Assembly: GCF_963576675.1 (NCBI RefSeq)
Contig: NC_088912.1
Span: forward strand, 11,927,001-11,991,000
DNA from: Euphorbia lathyris
Taxonomy: Eukaryota; Streptophyta; Magnoliopsida; Malpighiales; Euphorbiaceae
Direction of reading: 5' to 3'
Length of the DNA: 64,000 nt
A model generated the notes under the pieces. It saw nothing but the letters and a program-made list of their open reading frames with translations, had not been told where the DNA came from and did no database searches. Below, in pieces: positions 22,262 to 32,922 of this stretch (position 1 is its first letter; the number at the start of each line of letters is the position of its first letter). The translations under genes and the position numbers were made by a program.

Positions 22262-22990
22262 ACATGCTCATCTACAAAGTTGGCAGTTGATAGTGGTGGT
22301 CCATTTGAGGATCCCTTTTTGTATCGCAGTATTATGAGTGTGTTACAATATATCACTATCACCCGATCAGATGTTAGTTTCTCTATCAATAAGGTTACTT
22401 AATATATGCATTGTCCGATGTTGGAACACTGGAAGGCAGTAAAAAGGATAATGTGATATCTCCACTCTACCCCTACACACGGTCTGATTTTTTATAAAGG
22501 TGTCACACTTGACCTTATCGGTCACTAATTAATGTTGACTAGGGAGGGGACCATGATGACCGGAAATCAATATCTGGATTTGCTATTTTTCTAGGTCCGA
22601 TTTTGGTCTCCTCGCGCTCACGCAAATAACAAATTGTCTCAATATCATCGATGGAGGTAGCATATTGGGCACTGACCTGCATCGTGTCTGAAACTCTCTT
22701 ATTACATCAACTATTACGGAAAATTGGTTAACTTCTTCGACAAACCACCATTACTATCATGTGATAATTTAAGGACAACATACTTAACTACTAATCCAAT
22801 ATTCCATGAGCGTTCTAAGTATTTGGAAATAGATTTCCACCTTGTGCGTGACAAGGTTGCAAACCAGGAACTTAAGGTTTCATACCTTCCAACCGTTGAT
22901 CAAACCGCAGACATATTCACAAAACCTCTATCCAAGGCGCAATTACTTGCTTTAATGGATATGTTCAAGGTCATCCTTCCCTTCGCTTGA
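22262..22990 (+). pseudogene. Old copia RT-RNase H, right fragment
   Basis: Continues the fragment at 4246-4380. Plus-strand reading gives SSTKLAVDSGGPFEDPFLYR, LQYITITRSDVSFSINKV, CPMLEHWKAVKRIM and, after frameshifts and a deletion, an open C-terminus from 22724 to 22990 with CDNLRTTYLTTNPIFHERSK, EIDFHLVRDKVANQELKV and the copia end motif QTADIFTKPLS. Several stops (for example after INKVT and KRIM) show long decay. This is the host into which the three other copia elements were inserted, in the opposite orientation. Confidence 0.85.
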
Positions 22991-23262
22991 CAGGGGTAAT
23001 AGCGGTCGGCATGGCCAATTCATTTGAATTAGTCTCCAACTGATTCAAATTATACAGATACTTTTCAAATAATATCTCTTATCCTTTAGATAATATTTGT
23101 TATTACTTAGCTAATATCTGTATTTTAAATAGCTAGCATATTATTTATTTTCTGTTGTAATAAATACCTTTGTAATCCTTTACTGTCTTCAATGAAAATC
23201 ACGTTGAATCATAAGCTTTCGCTTGTTCTTATTGTTAAGCGCACTACATGTTTTGAAGTTTT
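22991..23262 (+). repeat. Probable 3' LTR remnant of the old copia
   Basis: Follows the pol stop directly and has LTR-like features: AT-rich body, TTGTAATAAATACC polyadenylation-like signal near 23155, and CTTTCGCTTGTTCTTATTG towards the end. No partner LTR exists in the window and the borders are uncertain. Confidence 0.4.
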
Positions 23263-23435
23263 CAAAATAAATTAATTTATCTACTAGCAAATTAACATGA
23301 CTTTAGGTAAAAGAAGTGAAATTTATACTTGTTGACTACTCCATGACAAGTTATGTTGACTTTTCCGACGTCCTTTGATCACCTGATAAGCTCTAAATGG
23401 CCTAGACAAAACAATAGTATGTTGGTTAGAATATC

Positions 23436-23492
23436 ATTCAGTGGCCATAATGTTAAAAAGAATAAAGTTTAATGGCCATGAGTGTAATTTAT
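23436..23492. repeat. Fragment of MITE family 3
   Basis: TCAGTGGCCATAATGTTAAA and AATGGCCATGAGTGTAATTT match one end of the complete element at 48029-48542. Only one terminal part is left. Confidence 0.55.
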
Positions 23493-23510
23493 CCTTTCAA
23501 AAATATAAGA

Positions 23511-24057
23511 GGGTTAAGGTGCAAAAATACCCCTAACGTTTTGGGTCAGGAGTAATTTTACCCCTAATGTTGGTAGCCAAGAACAATTTTACGCCTAATG
23601 TTGATAATTTGGGTCAATTTCTAACACTAATATAAAACACAGATATTTTGTTCCTTATTTTGCACCAATGACATATCAGTTAGTTCTAAAAAAAGATTTC
23701 ATATTTTTTATAATTTAATAATAGAATTGGAGATTAATATTTATAAATTCGGTAAATCTTTTGAATTTTTGTCTCCAATTCGTACAGAGATAGTATATTT
23801 TTTTTATTTCTTTTCATATCTCAACATATGTTTGTGATTTGTTACTAATGAAATGACGTATATGTGAATTGTAGATAACAAGATTAATGATCGATAAGAC
23901 AGTTTATTGAATTATTTCTCAAATTGACCAAATTTATTAATATTAAGAAGATAAAATTGTTCTTGACTTTTAATATTATGATAAAATTATTATTTTAGAT
24001 GTTAGAAGTGAAATTGATCCTGATCTACAACGTTAGCATATTTTTATATCATAACCC
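23511..24057. mobile_element. Foldback MITE, family 2
   Basis: Starts GGGTTAAGGTGCAAAAATAC and holds CCCCTAACGTTTTGGG and CCCCTAATGTTGGTAGCC modules. The right arm is a diverged inverted copy ending CATAACCC. Close relatives are at 25205-25830 and 54569-55143. The 9-bp flanks here no longer match, so this is an older copy. Confidence 0.75.
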
Positions 24058-24340
24058 ATTTTTTAAACAAATAGAAAAGAAGCTAAGGATTTATTAGAAA
24101 AAAGAACGGTCCCATGCTCACTAGGCCCCCACGCGATCGGTGCATACTGCAAATCACGCGGCACCACTATTGTTTGTTTGTTTTCTTTTGCATTTTCGTG
24201 ATCTAATGTCCCATGTCCATGTACGACCATTGGCAATGAAACAATATATATTGGGCCGGTCTTGTCCGTTTCTAGGTCCGAGGTGATATAATGACATGTG
24301 GATAATTAAGTTTGATAATCTGATTTAGTTGTAAATTTAT

Positions 24341-24835
24341 GACTTAATATATCATTTGCCCTTTGAATTTGTCTAAAATAGTTAATTGGCCCCCTGAACT
24401 TGCATAAAATGTTCAGTTAGCTCCCTGAACTTGCGTAAAATGTAATCAATTAATCATTCGGTTGTAAAAAAAGTAAGTCAAATGCGGAAAATATGTTCCA
24501 CGTGCCTTAAAATATTATTACATACTTCACAAAATAAATTAAAACATATTAAAAAAGAATTTATTACTTATTCAACTATAAAACATTTTCTTCTCTAATA
24601 TTATAATCGCATATCCCGATCTTGGTCGTTTTACTTTTTTAAAATGTGTGCAATATATCTTCCGCATTTAACTTACTTTTTACAACCGAGTGATTAATTG
24701 ATTACATTTTATGCAAGTTCAGGGGGTTAACTGAATATTTTATGCAAGTTCAGAGGGCTATGGAGACACTTTGAAAGTTCAGGGGGCTAATCAACCATTT
24801 TGGATAAGTTCAGGGGGCAAATGATGTACTAAGCC
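24341..24835. mobile_element. Foldback MITE, family 1, complete
   Basis: A 495-bp element with long inverted arms. The left arm begins GACTTAATATATCATTTGCC and the right arm ends ATGATGTACTAAGCC. The 9-bp duplication TAAATTTAT is perfect (24332-24340 and 24836-24844), typical of Mutator-type transposition. The arms are built from repeats of CCCCCTGAACTTG plus a short spacer; the right arm has one module more than the left. No ORF. Confidence 0.88.
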
Positions 24836-24844
24836 TAAATTTAT

Positions 24845-25195
24845 AGTTAAATATGATATTCATGTAGGAAGCCCTTGGGAAAATTATACAGAAATTCACC
24901 TTTTAACAACTATTTACAACTATATCAAGTTATAATTTTGAATTATATCAACCTAATAAAATCACTATTTTTAATCTATTTTAATAACTATAGTTTATAG
25001 ATTATGGGTCTAGAATATATTGTGGAGGGTTTAAGATATATGAATTGGAATTTAGAATTTTTAAACTAGGATATAAAATCATACTTTATTTGTTATATAT
25101 AGAAAATAATGACATGTGCATAATTAAGTTTGATAATCTAGTTAAATATGATATTTATGTAGGAAGCCCGCTTAATTTTGGGCCCTTTATACAAA
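24845..25195. other. AT-rich spacer with a local duplication
   Basis: No gene. The stretch around 25111-25170 (GACATGTGCATAATTAAG... to GTAGGAAGCCC) repeats sequence that flanks the MITE at 24341-24835 on both sides (24294-24330 and 24850-24875), so the MITE landed in one copy of a duplicated segment. Confidence 0.6.
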
Positions 25196-25204
25196 TATTT
25201 TATA

Positions 25205-25830
25205 GGGATAAAGTAAAAAAATACCCCTAACGTTTACAGTGAGGAGTAATTTAACCCTTAACATTTAAAATGGTGCAATTTTACCTCTAACGTTGGTACC
25301 CGGGCATCGAGATCAAATCCCGAGCTCAAACAGTCAAGAGGAAATTTACCCCCAACTTTCAAAAATTATATCAATTTGAGAAATAATTCTTCAAATTGTC
25401 TTCTTGGTCATGAATTTTGTCATCTATAATTCACATGTGCGTCATTTTATCACTCATCAGTAACAGATAACAAATATGTGATTAGATGTGAAAAAAATTA
25501 ATTTTTTAAAGAAAAACATATTGCCTTTTGTACGAGTTGGACAAAAAAAATCATATATTTCACCGAATTTATAAATATTAATCTTTAATATTATTATTAA
25601 ATCATAAAAAAATATGATTTTTTTAAGAACTAACGGATACGTAAATGGTGCATAATAAGAAATAAAATATCTGTATCTTATAATAATGTCTGAAATTGAC
25701 CCAACTTGCAACGATATGGGTAAAATAGCTCTTTGCTGTCAATGCTAAGGGTAAAATTGCGTCATTTTAGACATTAGAAGTAAAATTGCTCATGGTTGTA
25801 AATATTATGAGTACTTTTGCATTTTATCCC
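25205..25830. mobile_element. Foldback MITE, family 2, complete
   Basis: Begins GGGATAAAGTAAAAAAATAC and ends GCATTTTATCCC. The perfect 9-bp duplication TATTTTATA lies at 25196-25204 and 25831-25839. The CCCCTAACGTTT modules are partly preserved; a non-family stretch near 25300-25345 (GGCATCGAGATCAAATCCCG) looks like a small internal replacement. Non-coding. Confidence 0.85.
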
Positions 25831-25839
25831 TATTTTATA

Positions 25840-26633
25840 TTAAAAGTTGAAAGCGTTTAGATGAAATAAAGGTTGTTGGACATTCCAATTAGGTTGGTAA
25901 CACTAACAAATCCCTCAAAACATATGTTTGCTGATTTTATTAGGAGACAATGAAAAAGAACAAATCAGAGTAGAGAGAGGCTCTTCCTTCTCTACTTTTT
26001 TTTCGCATTTACTATTTCTTTTTCTCACATCATGTCAATGTCGTCACCGTCACCGTTACTTTCGCATGTCTATTTAGAGGCATTTATTTTTTTAGTCTCC
26101 GTTTTTAGTTTCAGATTTTCTTTTTCTTGTTAGTTTGAAGTTCACATACCTTCTTGAACTTCTTTTTCCGTCAGATCTACATCTGTTAGCTATACTTCTT
26201 TCTTTTATTATTTTTTTATTCTTAGCAAGAGCGGAAAAGGTTCATCTTCTTCGTAGATCTATAGATCTGCGTGATTACAAAAACAGAAAGGACTCGGATT
26301 CGAATGTCCGGAAGAGCCTAAAAGATGAAGCATGGATTACAACGATTTTTTAATGGGATTCGACTTACGAGGAAGATATAATTTCTATATTTATTGTATT
26401 TGTACTTTTATTTGTGAATCTTGTACTGGTTGTTGCTCGTATGTTGTATTTATTTAAGTTAATAGAATATGGTACTAAAAATAAGTACAACCCTAAAATG
26501 GCTAAACAAATGAAAAATTACTCTAAACAATGTCATCATTTAGTTAAATAAAAATATTTATTGATTTGGACTTTCATATTATAGTAATGTATTTTAAAAA
26601 TGTTTTATAAAGAAATAACGTTTAGAAATATCA
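25840..26633. other. Intergenic, no supported gene
   Basis: A C/T-rich stretch at 25980-26130 precedes a 72-codon open frame (26135-26353) with a hydrophobic start and basic end. It has no recognised motif, no introns and odd composition, so I do not call it. A TTTGTATTTATTTAAG tract follows. Confidence 0.4.
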
Positions 26634-26642
26634 TTAATAGAA

Positions 26643-27155
26643 GGTTTTAATACATCATTTCCCCCAGAACTTTTCCAAAAACATTGATTGGTTCTCTAAA
26701 CTTTCAAAATAGCCCAATAGCCCTTTAATTTGCATAAAATGTTCAATTAGTCCCTTAAACTTGTATAAAATGCAATCAATTGATTACTCGGTTGTAAAAA
26801 AAATAAATTAACTGTGGAAGATATATTCTACCCATCTTAGAATGTTATTGCATAACCCAAAAATATATTAAAAATGAAGTTATTACTTGTTCAACTATAA
26901 AACTTGTCTTCGCTAATATTAAAATCTTGTACCCCCGATCTTGGTCGTTTTACTTTTATTAAGACGCATGGAATATATATTCCGTATTTTATTTACTTTT
27001 TTGCAACCGAGTGATCAATTGATTACATTTTGCACAACTTCAGGAGGCTAATTGAAGATTTTATGCAAGTTGAGGAGGCTATTGGAACACTTTGAAAGTT
27101 TAGGGGATCAATCAACCTTTTTGGACAAGTTCAGAGGTAAAAGATGTATTAAGCC
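26643..27155. mobile_element. Foldback MITE, family 1, complete
   Basis: Begins GGTTTTAATACATCATTTCC and ends GATGTATTAAGCC. The 9-bp flanks TTAATAGAA and TTAATAAAA match at 8 of 9 bases. The arms carry the CTGAACTTG-type modules and the GTTGTAAAAAAAATAAATTA box of the family. Confidence 0.82.
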
Positions 27156-27211
27156 TTAATAAAACTATAATTCAAGATTTATAGTTGTATAATTTTTCTT
27201 ATCCAAAATAG

Positions 27212-28063
27212 CAATGTTATCAAAATCGGACTGGACCGATCGATCCGACCGATTAAACTGGGAACTGGGGAAGGTTTGGTCCGAGCAACACTAGTTTGTT
27301 GGACCTCCAATAAACCAGTGGGAACTAGGGTTGAATCAGCGATCGGTGGTCGAATTGGGAATCGGTGCAATCCCGTTTTTTTTTTTTTTTGCAGTTTGCT
27401 TGAAAAAAATTGTAATAAAAATAAAAATAATCTATCCTTAATTAAAATCTTCATTTATAAAATAATTTTAGTAAGAGTAGGCTGGTCTAAAGGGCCTCAT
27501 TTCGGTATGACATTCAACGTTATCCACATCTTGCGGGTACGCCTCTAATCGGATGGTGCTTCGACTGCACCACCCTTGTAATTGGTTAAGGATCTGTAAA
27601 GACTATTTACTTATAAACTAGTTAAGATTCTTATTTCTTTTCTACGTAGGATGAAAATACTTAATTTCTTTTTATCTTCTTCCAAACCATTTGGTTCACT
27701 TTGAGCATTAATTTCTCATTTATCACTTGTCCGTTTTGAGTTTATAATATACCGTTAAAAAGATCTCATGGCATAGACTACGTTGACATATTTGAAGTTA
27801 TTCTAAACTATATTTATCCGTTATATATTTAAGCCTCAAATTGATAAAAAAAAAACAAATCAAAAGTTGTTTATAATTTATATATATATATATAATTTGT
27901 AAAAGCAATTTAAATTAATTATATATATTTAATTTATATAAATATTATTTATTTATCTATTACATCATCCGGTCCAACCAATATGAGCCATCTAATCTAA
28001 CCAAATGATCTGTAAACCATCTATAAATTCAATTTAATATCCGGTCCGATTCTAATAACATTG
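27212..28063. mobile_element. Non-autonomous hAT element
   Basis: An 852-bp element flanked by a perfect 8-bp duplication, CAAAATAG (27204-27211 and 28064-28071), the length made by hAT transposases. The termini are inverted: CAATGTTATCAAAATCGGAC at the left and the reverse complement of CGGTCCGATTCTAATAACATTG at the right. The interior is AT-rich with a poly-T run near 27377 and no transposase. The open frames inside are short and meaningless. Confidence 0.82.
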
Positions 28064-28178
28064 CAAAATAGTGAATTCTCACACGGTTTTTGGAAGGAAA
28101 ATCTATTTATGAATTTTAGGCTTACATTTTTTAGAAAATCTATCTACTTTCTGGAATTATAATTTTACTAATATTATA

Positions 28179-28413
28179 CTCCCTCTATTTCATAATCTTT
28201 GTCTTTCTAGAGAAAGTTTTTTGTTCCATAATATCTGACGTTTTGATTCAATTTATGTACATTAATTGATGTTTTACTAAATATACCCATATAAAAATTA
28301 TTTAATGGATGCAATTAATATAAAGGCAGCAAAATCTTTTAATTAACATTAGTTACATTTTCTAATTTTTATGCTTTAACCTTAAAAAGATAAATATTAT
28401 AGAACAGGTGGAG
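28179..28413. mobile_element. Stowaway-like MITE (Tc1/mariner type)
   Basis: 235 bp with termini CTCCCTCTATTTCATAAT and ATTATAGAACAGGTGGAG, flanked by the dinucleotide TA on both sides. CTCCCTC ends with a TA target are the Stowaway signature. A relative lies at 36870-37126. Confidence 0.8.
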
Positions 28414-28529
28414 TAATTCATAAATTTCATTTTACATTATACTAATATTAGATCTAAATTAACTAAAATCAGTAAAAAAAAAATAACAAATGGATGGGTT
28501 GAAAAAGTTTGGTTAAAACCAATTAAGAT

Positions 28530-28680
28530 TATTGGAGTGGTTAAAGACCTTGTATCTTAAGTTAGAGATCCCGAGTTTCGATCTTAGCATATGTAAAAAA
28601 TTTAATTGGGAAAAAATTTCACCTAAAATTTTTCTGACGAGCCTAAACTGGGTAATCGAACATATTATAAAAAAAAAATT
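28530..28680 (+). repeat. Possible tRNA-derived SINE
   Basis: TGGAGTGGTTAAAGACCTTG resembles an RNA polymerase III box A and GAGATCCCGAGTTTCGATC resembles box B at suitable spacing. The element ends in an A-rich run near 28671-28679. A short GATTAT match flanks both sides, too short to be a convincing duplication. Confidence 0.4.
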
Positions 28681-28699
28681 GATTATATTGACAATTTTT

Positions 28700-29011
28700 C
28701 TATCCATATAGTAATAAATTGTTGTCAAATACTCATTCAGGTTATAATTTCTCTATTTTAACATGTTTTCTTTGATGTGGATTTTAATATTAGGATAAGG
28801 TACAAATTTATCTCCATGTTTATTGGGAATAACGAATTTAAACTTCACATACAAAATAATACAATATAAAACCTAACGTCTACCAAAAGGTGTAATTTCA
28901 AATCTTATTAACGAAAGATGAGTTTTTTCATTAAAAGAAAACGTGCAATTTCAAATCTTATTAGGTCACCATAACATAGGTTGAGAGTAGCCAAAACATG
29001 AAATTACACAT
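28700..29011. other. AT-rich spacer, nothing seen
   Basis: No open frame or repeat end was recognised. It lies between the SINE-like sequence and the left duplication of the Mutator-like transposon. Confidence 0.5.
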
Positions 29012-29020
29012 TAAATAAAG

Positions 29021-29088
29021 TGGGCGACTATATACCGCCCCTAAATTCCGGTTCACCGCACCCTATTGACCATTTTGCCCTTCTCATT
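29021..29088 (+). repeat. Left terminal inverted repeat of the MULE
   Basis: Matches 36748-36815 in inverse orientation with few differences over about 60 bp (GCCCCTAAATTCCGGTTCAC shared). The outermost 7-8 bases differ slightly between the ends. Confidence 0.88.
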
Positions 29089-29164
29089 ATTTCAAACAAG
29101 AATTTTAAAAATTCCAAATCCTCTCTACTTCTTTTCCGTTTTCAAAAAACCGACCTAAAACGAG

Positions 29165-31814
29165 ATGGCACGAAAAGTAGGCATCGGCAAAGGATACATG
29201 GGTATTACGGTAAGTTTTTCCGTTCAAACATTTAACGAATTAGTGATTTTAAGGGCTGAAAATCGGGATTAAAATCCCAGATTTTCAACCAGGCGGGTGC
29301 GACGCACATGTTCCACCTACAGTGGAACGCATGAACTATGCGTTCCACCGTAGGTGGAACATGTGCGCGACGAGCGATCCACCGTATGGTGGATCGCACG
29401 GCGCACGCGCTCCACCGTAAGGTGGATCGCGCGGCGCACGCGCTCCACCATATGGTGGATCGCTCGTCGTACGCGTTCCACCTAAGGTGGAACGCGTACA
29501 AGACGTGCGCTCCACCTTGTGGTGGAGCGCACGTCGCGCCCGTTTGGACTACGGGCCAAACGTTTGCGGCGCACTAGTCGGCCCTAAGGCCGACTGGTGC
29601 GCCGCACCCGTTTGGGCCTTAGGGCAGGTGGTGTAAGCCACCCGCCCAGGTCAAAAAGGGCCAAATTTTGAATTTTTTTTTTAAATTTGTACGGACCGGG
29701 CGTAGGCAGACCCGAACATATATAAAAAAAATATGGTAAATTGAATATAATAAATAAATAATATTACAGGATCAGGAGGGATCTGACCCCAGACACACGT
29801 CTTCACGTCCTGTTACTGCATCTGCTCGGCGGGAGCGGACGGAGCAGCAGCGGTTCATGGCGGACGCCCGGAGGGCACATGCAGCACAGGCAGAGCGTGC
29901 TGAGGGACAGGATGAGGCGACTGATATAGACATGGACGGGGATGCCTCTATGCATCGTCTTAGTTCTGATACTATCCCCATACATCGTGGCGTCGTGACG
30001 AGGGGTCGAGACAGACGATTTTCTTCTACCGCAGCATCTTCTTCTGGTAAGAGAAATTTAAAAATGTGTTTATTTGTATTTGTTTTAATCGTGATTATTG
30101 AAAAATATACCAAAAATTTAATGTAAACCGTTTGCTGTAATTTCAGGTAGCAGCAAGCGATCGAGGAGTGTAGAGGATGACTGGGTTGTGAAGGACCCCG
30201 TACCCGGGGGTCCATTTGATGGTTCTGGGACATATTGCATGTGCTATCTGGGCCGGTCAGGATAGGGGCGTCCTTAGGTGTCATACCAGATCAGGGTATT
30301 GCTCGAAGCTGAGATCATGGTACAGTGGTTCTTCTAGGATGATTCAGTCGCGTATCGAGTCATCTGGCATGTTCCATTTACCTGGTATTATGCACAGTCA
30401 CATAGATGCTGCTCTGATCACGGCATTTGTAGAGCGGTGGCAGCCAGACACGTCATCATTTCACATGCCATTTGGCGAGATGACCATTTTGATGCATGAT
30501 GTGTGGGAGATATTGCGCATCCCCGTAAATGGTGCCATGGTGACTGCTGATGCGACTATTGATGAGCTTAAGGAGTGCGTGATGGATTTGTTTGGGATGA
30601 CTCAGGTTCAGTTAGATGCCCGTCATTATTCTTCTGGTGGTATACGAGCCGCTTCCGTCATGGAGCACTGTGGAGGTGATCGGATTCCTAAGACCCAGGC
30701 TATAGCTTGGACGTGGCTGATGCTCGGTTCCACCTTGTTCGTAGATAAGAGTGGTGACCGCATCCGACCTTCTTGTCTGTTAGAGGTGCAGGACTCGGCG
30801 GCTGGAGCCGTTGGACTTTCTTGGGGATCAGCTGCACTAGCATATCTATACCGTCATCTTGGTATTGCTACCAGAGGAGATTGCGGGCAGATGACGGGTT
30901 GTATGACATTGCTCCAGTCCTGGATTTACGAGTATTTTCCTTGCTTCAGGCTACATCGAGAGGCAGTTACAGTTGACCCGGATCTTCCTAGGGCTTCGTT
31001 GTGGCCATCTATATCGATGGAGAAGAGCGATGAGCGGCTGAGAGCATTTCGTACCCGGCTTGATGTGTTGACAGCAGATGAGGTATACTTGCTATATAAT
31101 TATAAATACTGTTCAATTAAAACAAATTTGTATTACTGGTATGTGTTAATGTAATTTTATACATCTGTAGGTCATGTGGATGCCGTATGGCCCTGATGCC
31201 ATTACGGAGACCCCGAGGACTCTATACGCTGGATGGATACGGTATCGGGATGTGATCGAGCCGTACATGCCGGGGCGATGCCTTCGAAAATTTGGACATG
31301 TGCAGACCATTCCTAGACCGATATTGCAGCCTTCTAAGGCTGTTCGCTCGTGGACGAGTTTGAAGTATCGTGTAGAGGTGCCAGCTGTGATGGTGCAGGG
31401 TATTTGGGACTCTTTTCCCCAGTCGCCCGTCCTTATATTGTCTGTATTCACTCCAGCACATACTCCATCAGATTGTGAGGATCAGTACATGCATTGGTAC
31501 ACCCGTCACTCACACCCTCGTCTACTTCCGGAGATTGTTGCACCCGGACCGACTGTTTATACTCACTCGAACAGTGAGATTGTAAGTTATTTTTGGTTTT
31601 TCTTTACTGGTCTACTAATGTGAAATGATATTTACTGAAATGTGAAGTGATATTAACTTTGTTTTTTGTTCCTTACTTTTTACAGTGGGTTAGTCAATTA
31701 GCTGGCTGGGGTGAAACTGTGTTGGATCACATGAGTCATCTGGACGAGGATGCTGCGATTGTATATAGGCAGTCGTTAGAGCAGATTATGGGTGCTTGGC
31801 ATTTGGCCAAGTGA
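29165..31814 (+). pseudogene. Plant mobile domain (MAIN-like) gene, one frameshift
   Basis: Five exons with good GT/AG borders: 29165-29209, 29770-30046, 30147-31082, 31171-31581, 31686-31814; about 599 codons. It begins MARKVGIGKGYMG; exon 2 is a charged, disordered region; exons 3-5 are the plant mobile domain known from MAIN and MAIL1 (GMFHLPGIMHSHIDAALITA, FVERWQPDTSSFHMPFGEMT, IPVNGAMVTADATIDEL, LPRASLWPSISMEKSDE) and it closes with LEQIMGAWHLAK. Host PMD proteins act in gene silencing and genome stability; PMD genes are also known inside plant transposons. Exon 3 has one break: the frame entering reads VPGGPFDGSG and must shift by one base near 30210 to reach LGHIACAIWAGQDRG. I therefore call it a pseudogene, though one indel may be a recent lesion or a sequencing error. 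Confidence 0.78.
29291..29651. repeat. GC-rich hairpin array in PMD-gene intron 1
   Basis: At least six back-to-back palindromes with core CCACC-(3 or 4 bases)-GGTGG, for example GCGATCCACC/GGTGGATCGC, GTACGCGTTCCACC/GGTGGAACGCGTAC and GACGTGCGCTCCACC/GGTGGAGCGCACGTC. The first is a compound one with 23-bp arms (one mismatch) around ATGCGTTCCAC. Further palindromes (GTCGGCC/GGCCGAC) follow. GC content is far above the flanks. A comparable array lies in the first intron of the transposase gene at the other end (36341-36578). Confidence 0.88.
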
Positions 31815-31914
31815 GTTATGACTGTATTTCAAAGTATTTTAGTACTATTATGACTGAATTTGGTATTTTGATATTATCGTTTTTTTTGTGGTACGTTTTG
31901 TTATTATTGCAAAT

Positions 31915-32012
31915 TTAAGAATACATTAGAACGACATAAACGGCATAAACTGGAAAAATACATTACAACGACATAAACTGAAAAAATACATTACAACGAC
32001 ATAAACGGAAAA
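31915..32012. repeat. Short tandem repeat, about 30 bp unit
   Basis: ATACATTA(C/G)AACGACATAAAC followed by A-rich sequence occurs three times. It lies between the convergent 3' ends of the PMD gene and the 249-residue gene. Confidence 0.7.
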
Positions 32013-32020
32013 AAAATACA

Positions 32021-32770
32021 TTAGTCACTATCTTCTTCGTACTCGTCAATGTTTGGTGAAGATGTCGCTGGTACACCTGACTGTATTGCAAGGTATATCT
32101 CTTTCTCCTCTGCAATATTCGTCTCATATTCCACAGGAAAAATGTTCCATGGAGCATTTCCTCTATTTCTTGGCCAAGCTCGTCCTGGAAGGTAATCGTT
32201 CTTTGAAGCGCTGATACTCTGTAGTACTCGAACCTCTAATTTATAGCGATCCCAATTTTTCACGATCGAGTAAGGATAAGTTCGATGAACCACATGAGAA
32301 ATTTCAGACTCTGTCCATCTTAAAAAGATGATGGAGTTGAAATTTTTTTTAGGGATAATTCCCCTCTGATTATCATGCAGTAGTCTGGCGAACATAGCTT
32401 TCCAGTCATCAATAGGCATAAACCACTTCAAAAATGTTTGAATATGACTAGGAATATTTCCTTCATTCAAAGTGTTCAACCATTCCTCTAGAGCAAATTC
32501 AAAAGGCATGTAATACATATAACATAAGAACCATAGCATGTGTAGTGAGTATATTGGAAACTCACCAACAGACGGAAGCTTGAAGCAAAACATAAATGGA
32601 GTTTCAGGATGGAACATTGCTGGACTCACAAATGTCTCTCCATATACACGGATTGCGTAGTATTGGTAATCAAGCATCTTCGTCGTGCAATCAGACTTAT
32701 TCAAAGTTGACACTATGCTTTTCTCGGGAGGAAAATTAGGGAACTCATTGGTAAAATTAGATGAAGCCAT
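32021..32770 (-). CDS. Uncharacterised 249-residue transposon-borne protein
   Basis: Single-exon open frame from the ATG at 32770 with a TATA-like box about 70-80 bases upstream. I do not recognise the family. The protein is rich in aromatic residues (about residues 60-105: PFMFCFKLPSVGEFPIYS, LHMLWFLCYMYYMPFEFALE), then holds HIQTFLKWFMPIDDWKAMFA, FLRWTESEISHVVHRTYP and GRAWPRNRGNAPWNIFPVEY, and ends in an acidic tail (NIDEYEEDSD). The aromatic patch is too broken by polar residues to be a clear membrane span. No Cys/His zinc pattern, nuclease motif or signal peptide is evident. Codon structure is intact while the neighbouring PMD gene has a lesion, which suggests selection or recency. It lies between a MAIN-like gene and a transposase, so a role in transposition or in countering silencing is possible but purely inferred. 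Confidence 0.65.
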   Translation of the reverse strand: MASSNFTNEFPNFPPEKSIVSTLNKSDCTTKMLDYQYYAIRVYGETFVSPAMFHPETPFMFCFKLPSVGEFPIYSLHMLWFLCYMYYMPFEFALEEWLNTLNEGNIPSHIQTFLKWFMPIDDWKAMFARLLHDNQRGIIPKKNFNSIIFLRWTESEISHVVHRTYPYSIVKNWDRYKLEVRVLQSISASKNDYLPGRAWPRNRGNAPWNIFPVEYETNIAEEKEIYLAIQSGVPATSSPNIDEYEEDSD

Positions 32771-32840
32771 TTATGTTTGAGAGTTTTCGTTGAAATGAAT
32801 TTAAAGAGTAAATGTGGATAACTGAAGTAGAAAAATTGTT

Positions 32841-32850
32841 TAATTTTATA
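32841..32850 (-). promoter_or_regulatory. TATA-like box of the 249-residue gene
   Basis: Minus-strand TATAAAATTA sits about 71-80 bases before the ATG at 32770. Position is right; there is no other support. Confidence 0.4.
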
Positions 32851-32858
32851 GATGGAGA

Positions 32859-32904
32859 ATATAGCCGTTGGAATATAGCCGTTGTAATATAGCCGTTGGA
32901 ATAC
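32859..32904. repeat. Three copies of a 15-bp repeat
   Basis: ATATAGCCGTTGGAA repeats three times head to tail, just upstream of the TATA-like box of the 249-residue gene. It could be a promoter element array. Confidence 0.7.
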
Positions 32905-32922
32905 TATGCTGTTCGAATATAT

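Noticed and set aside
26135..26353. 72-codon frame with a hydrophobic start, possibly a small membrane protein
   Set aside because: No recognisable domain, no promoter or intron evidence, and lies in a repeat-rich region.
29232..29577. Open frames on both strands with repeated His/Arg/Trp words
   Set aside because: They are produced by the palindromic hairpin array in the intron, which keeps both strands open.
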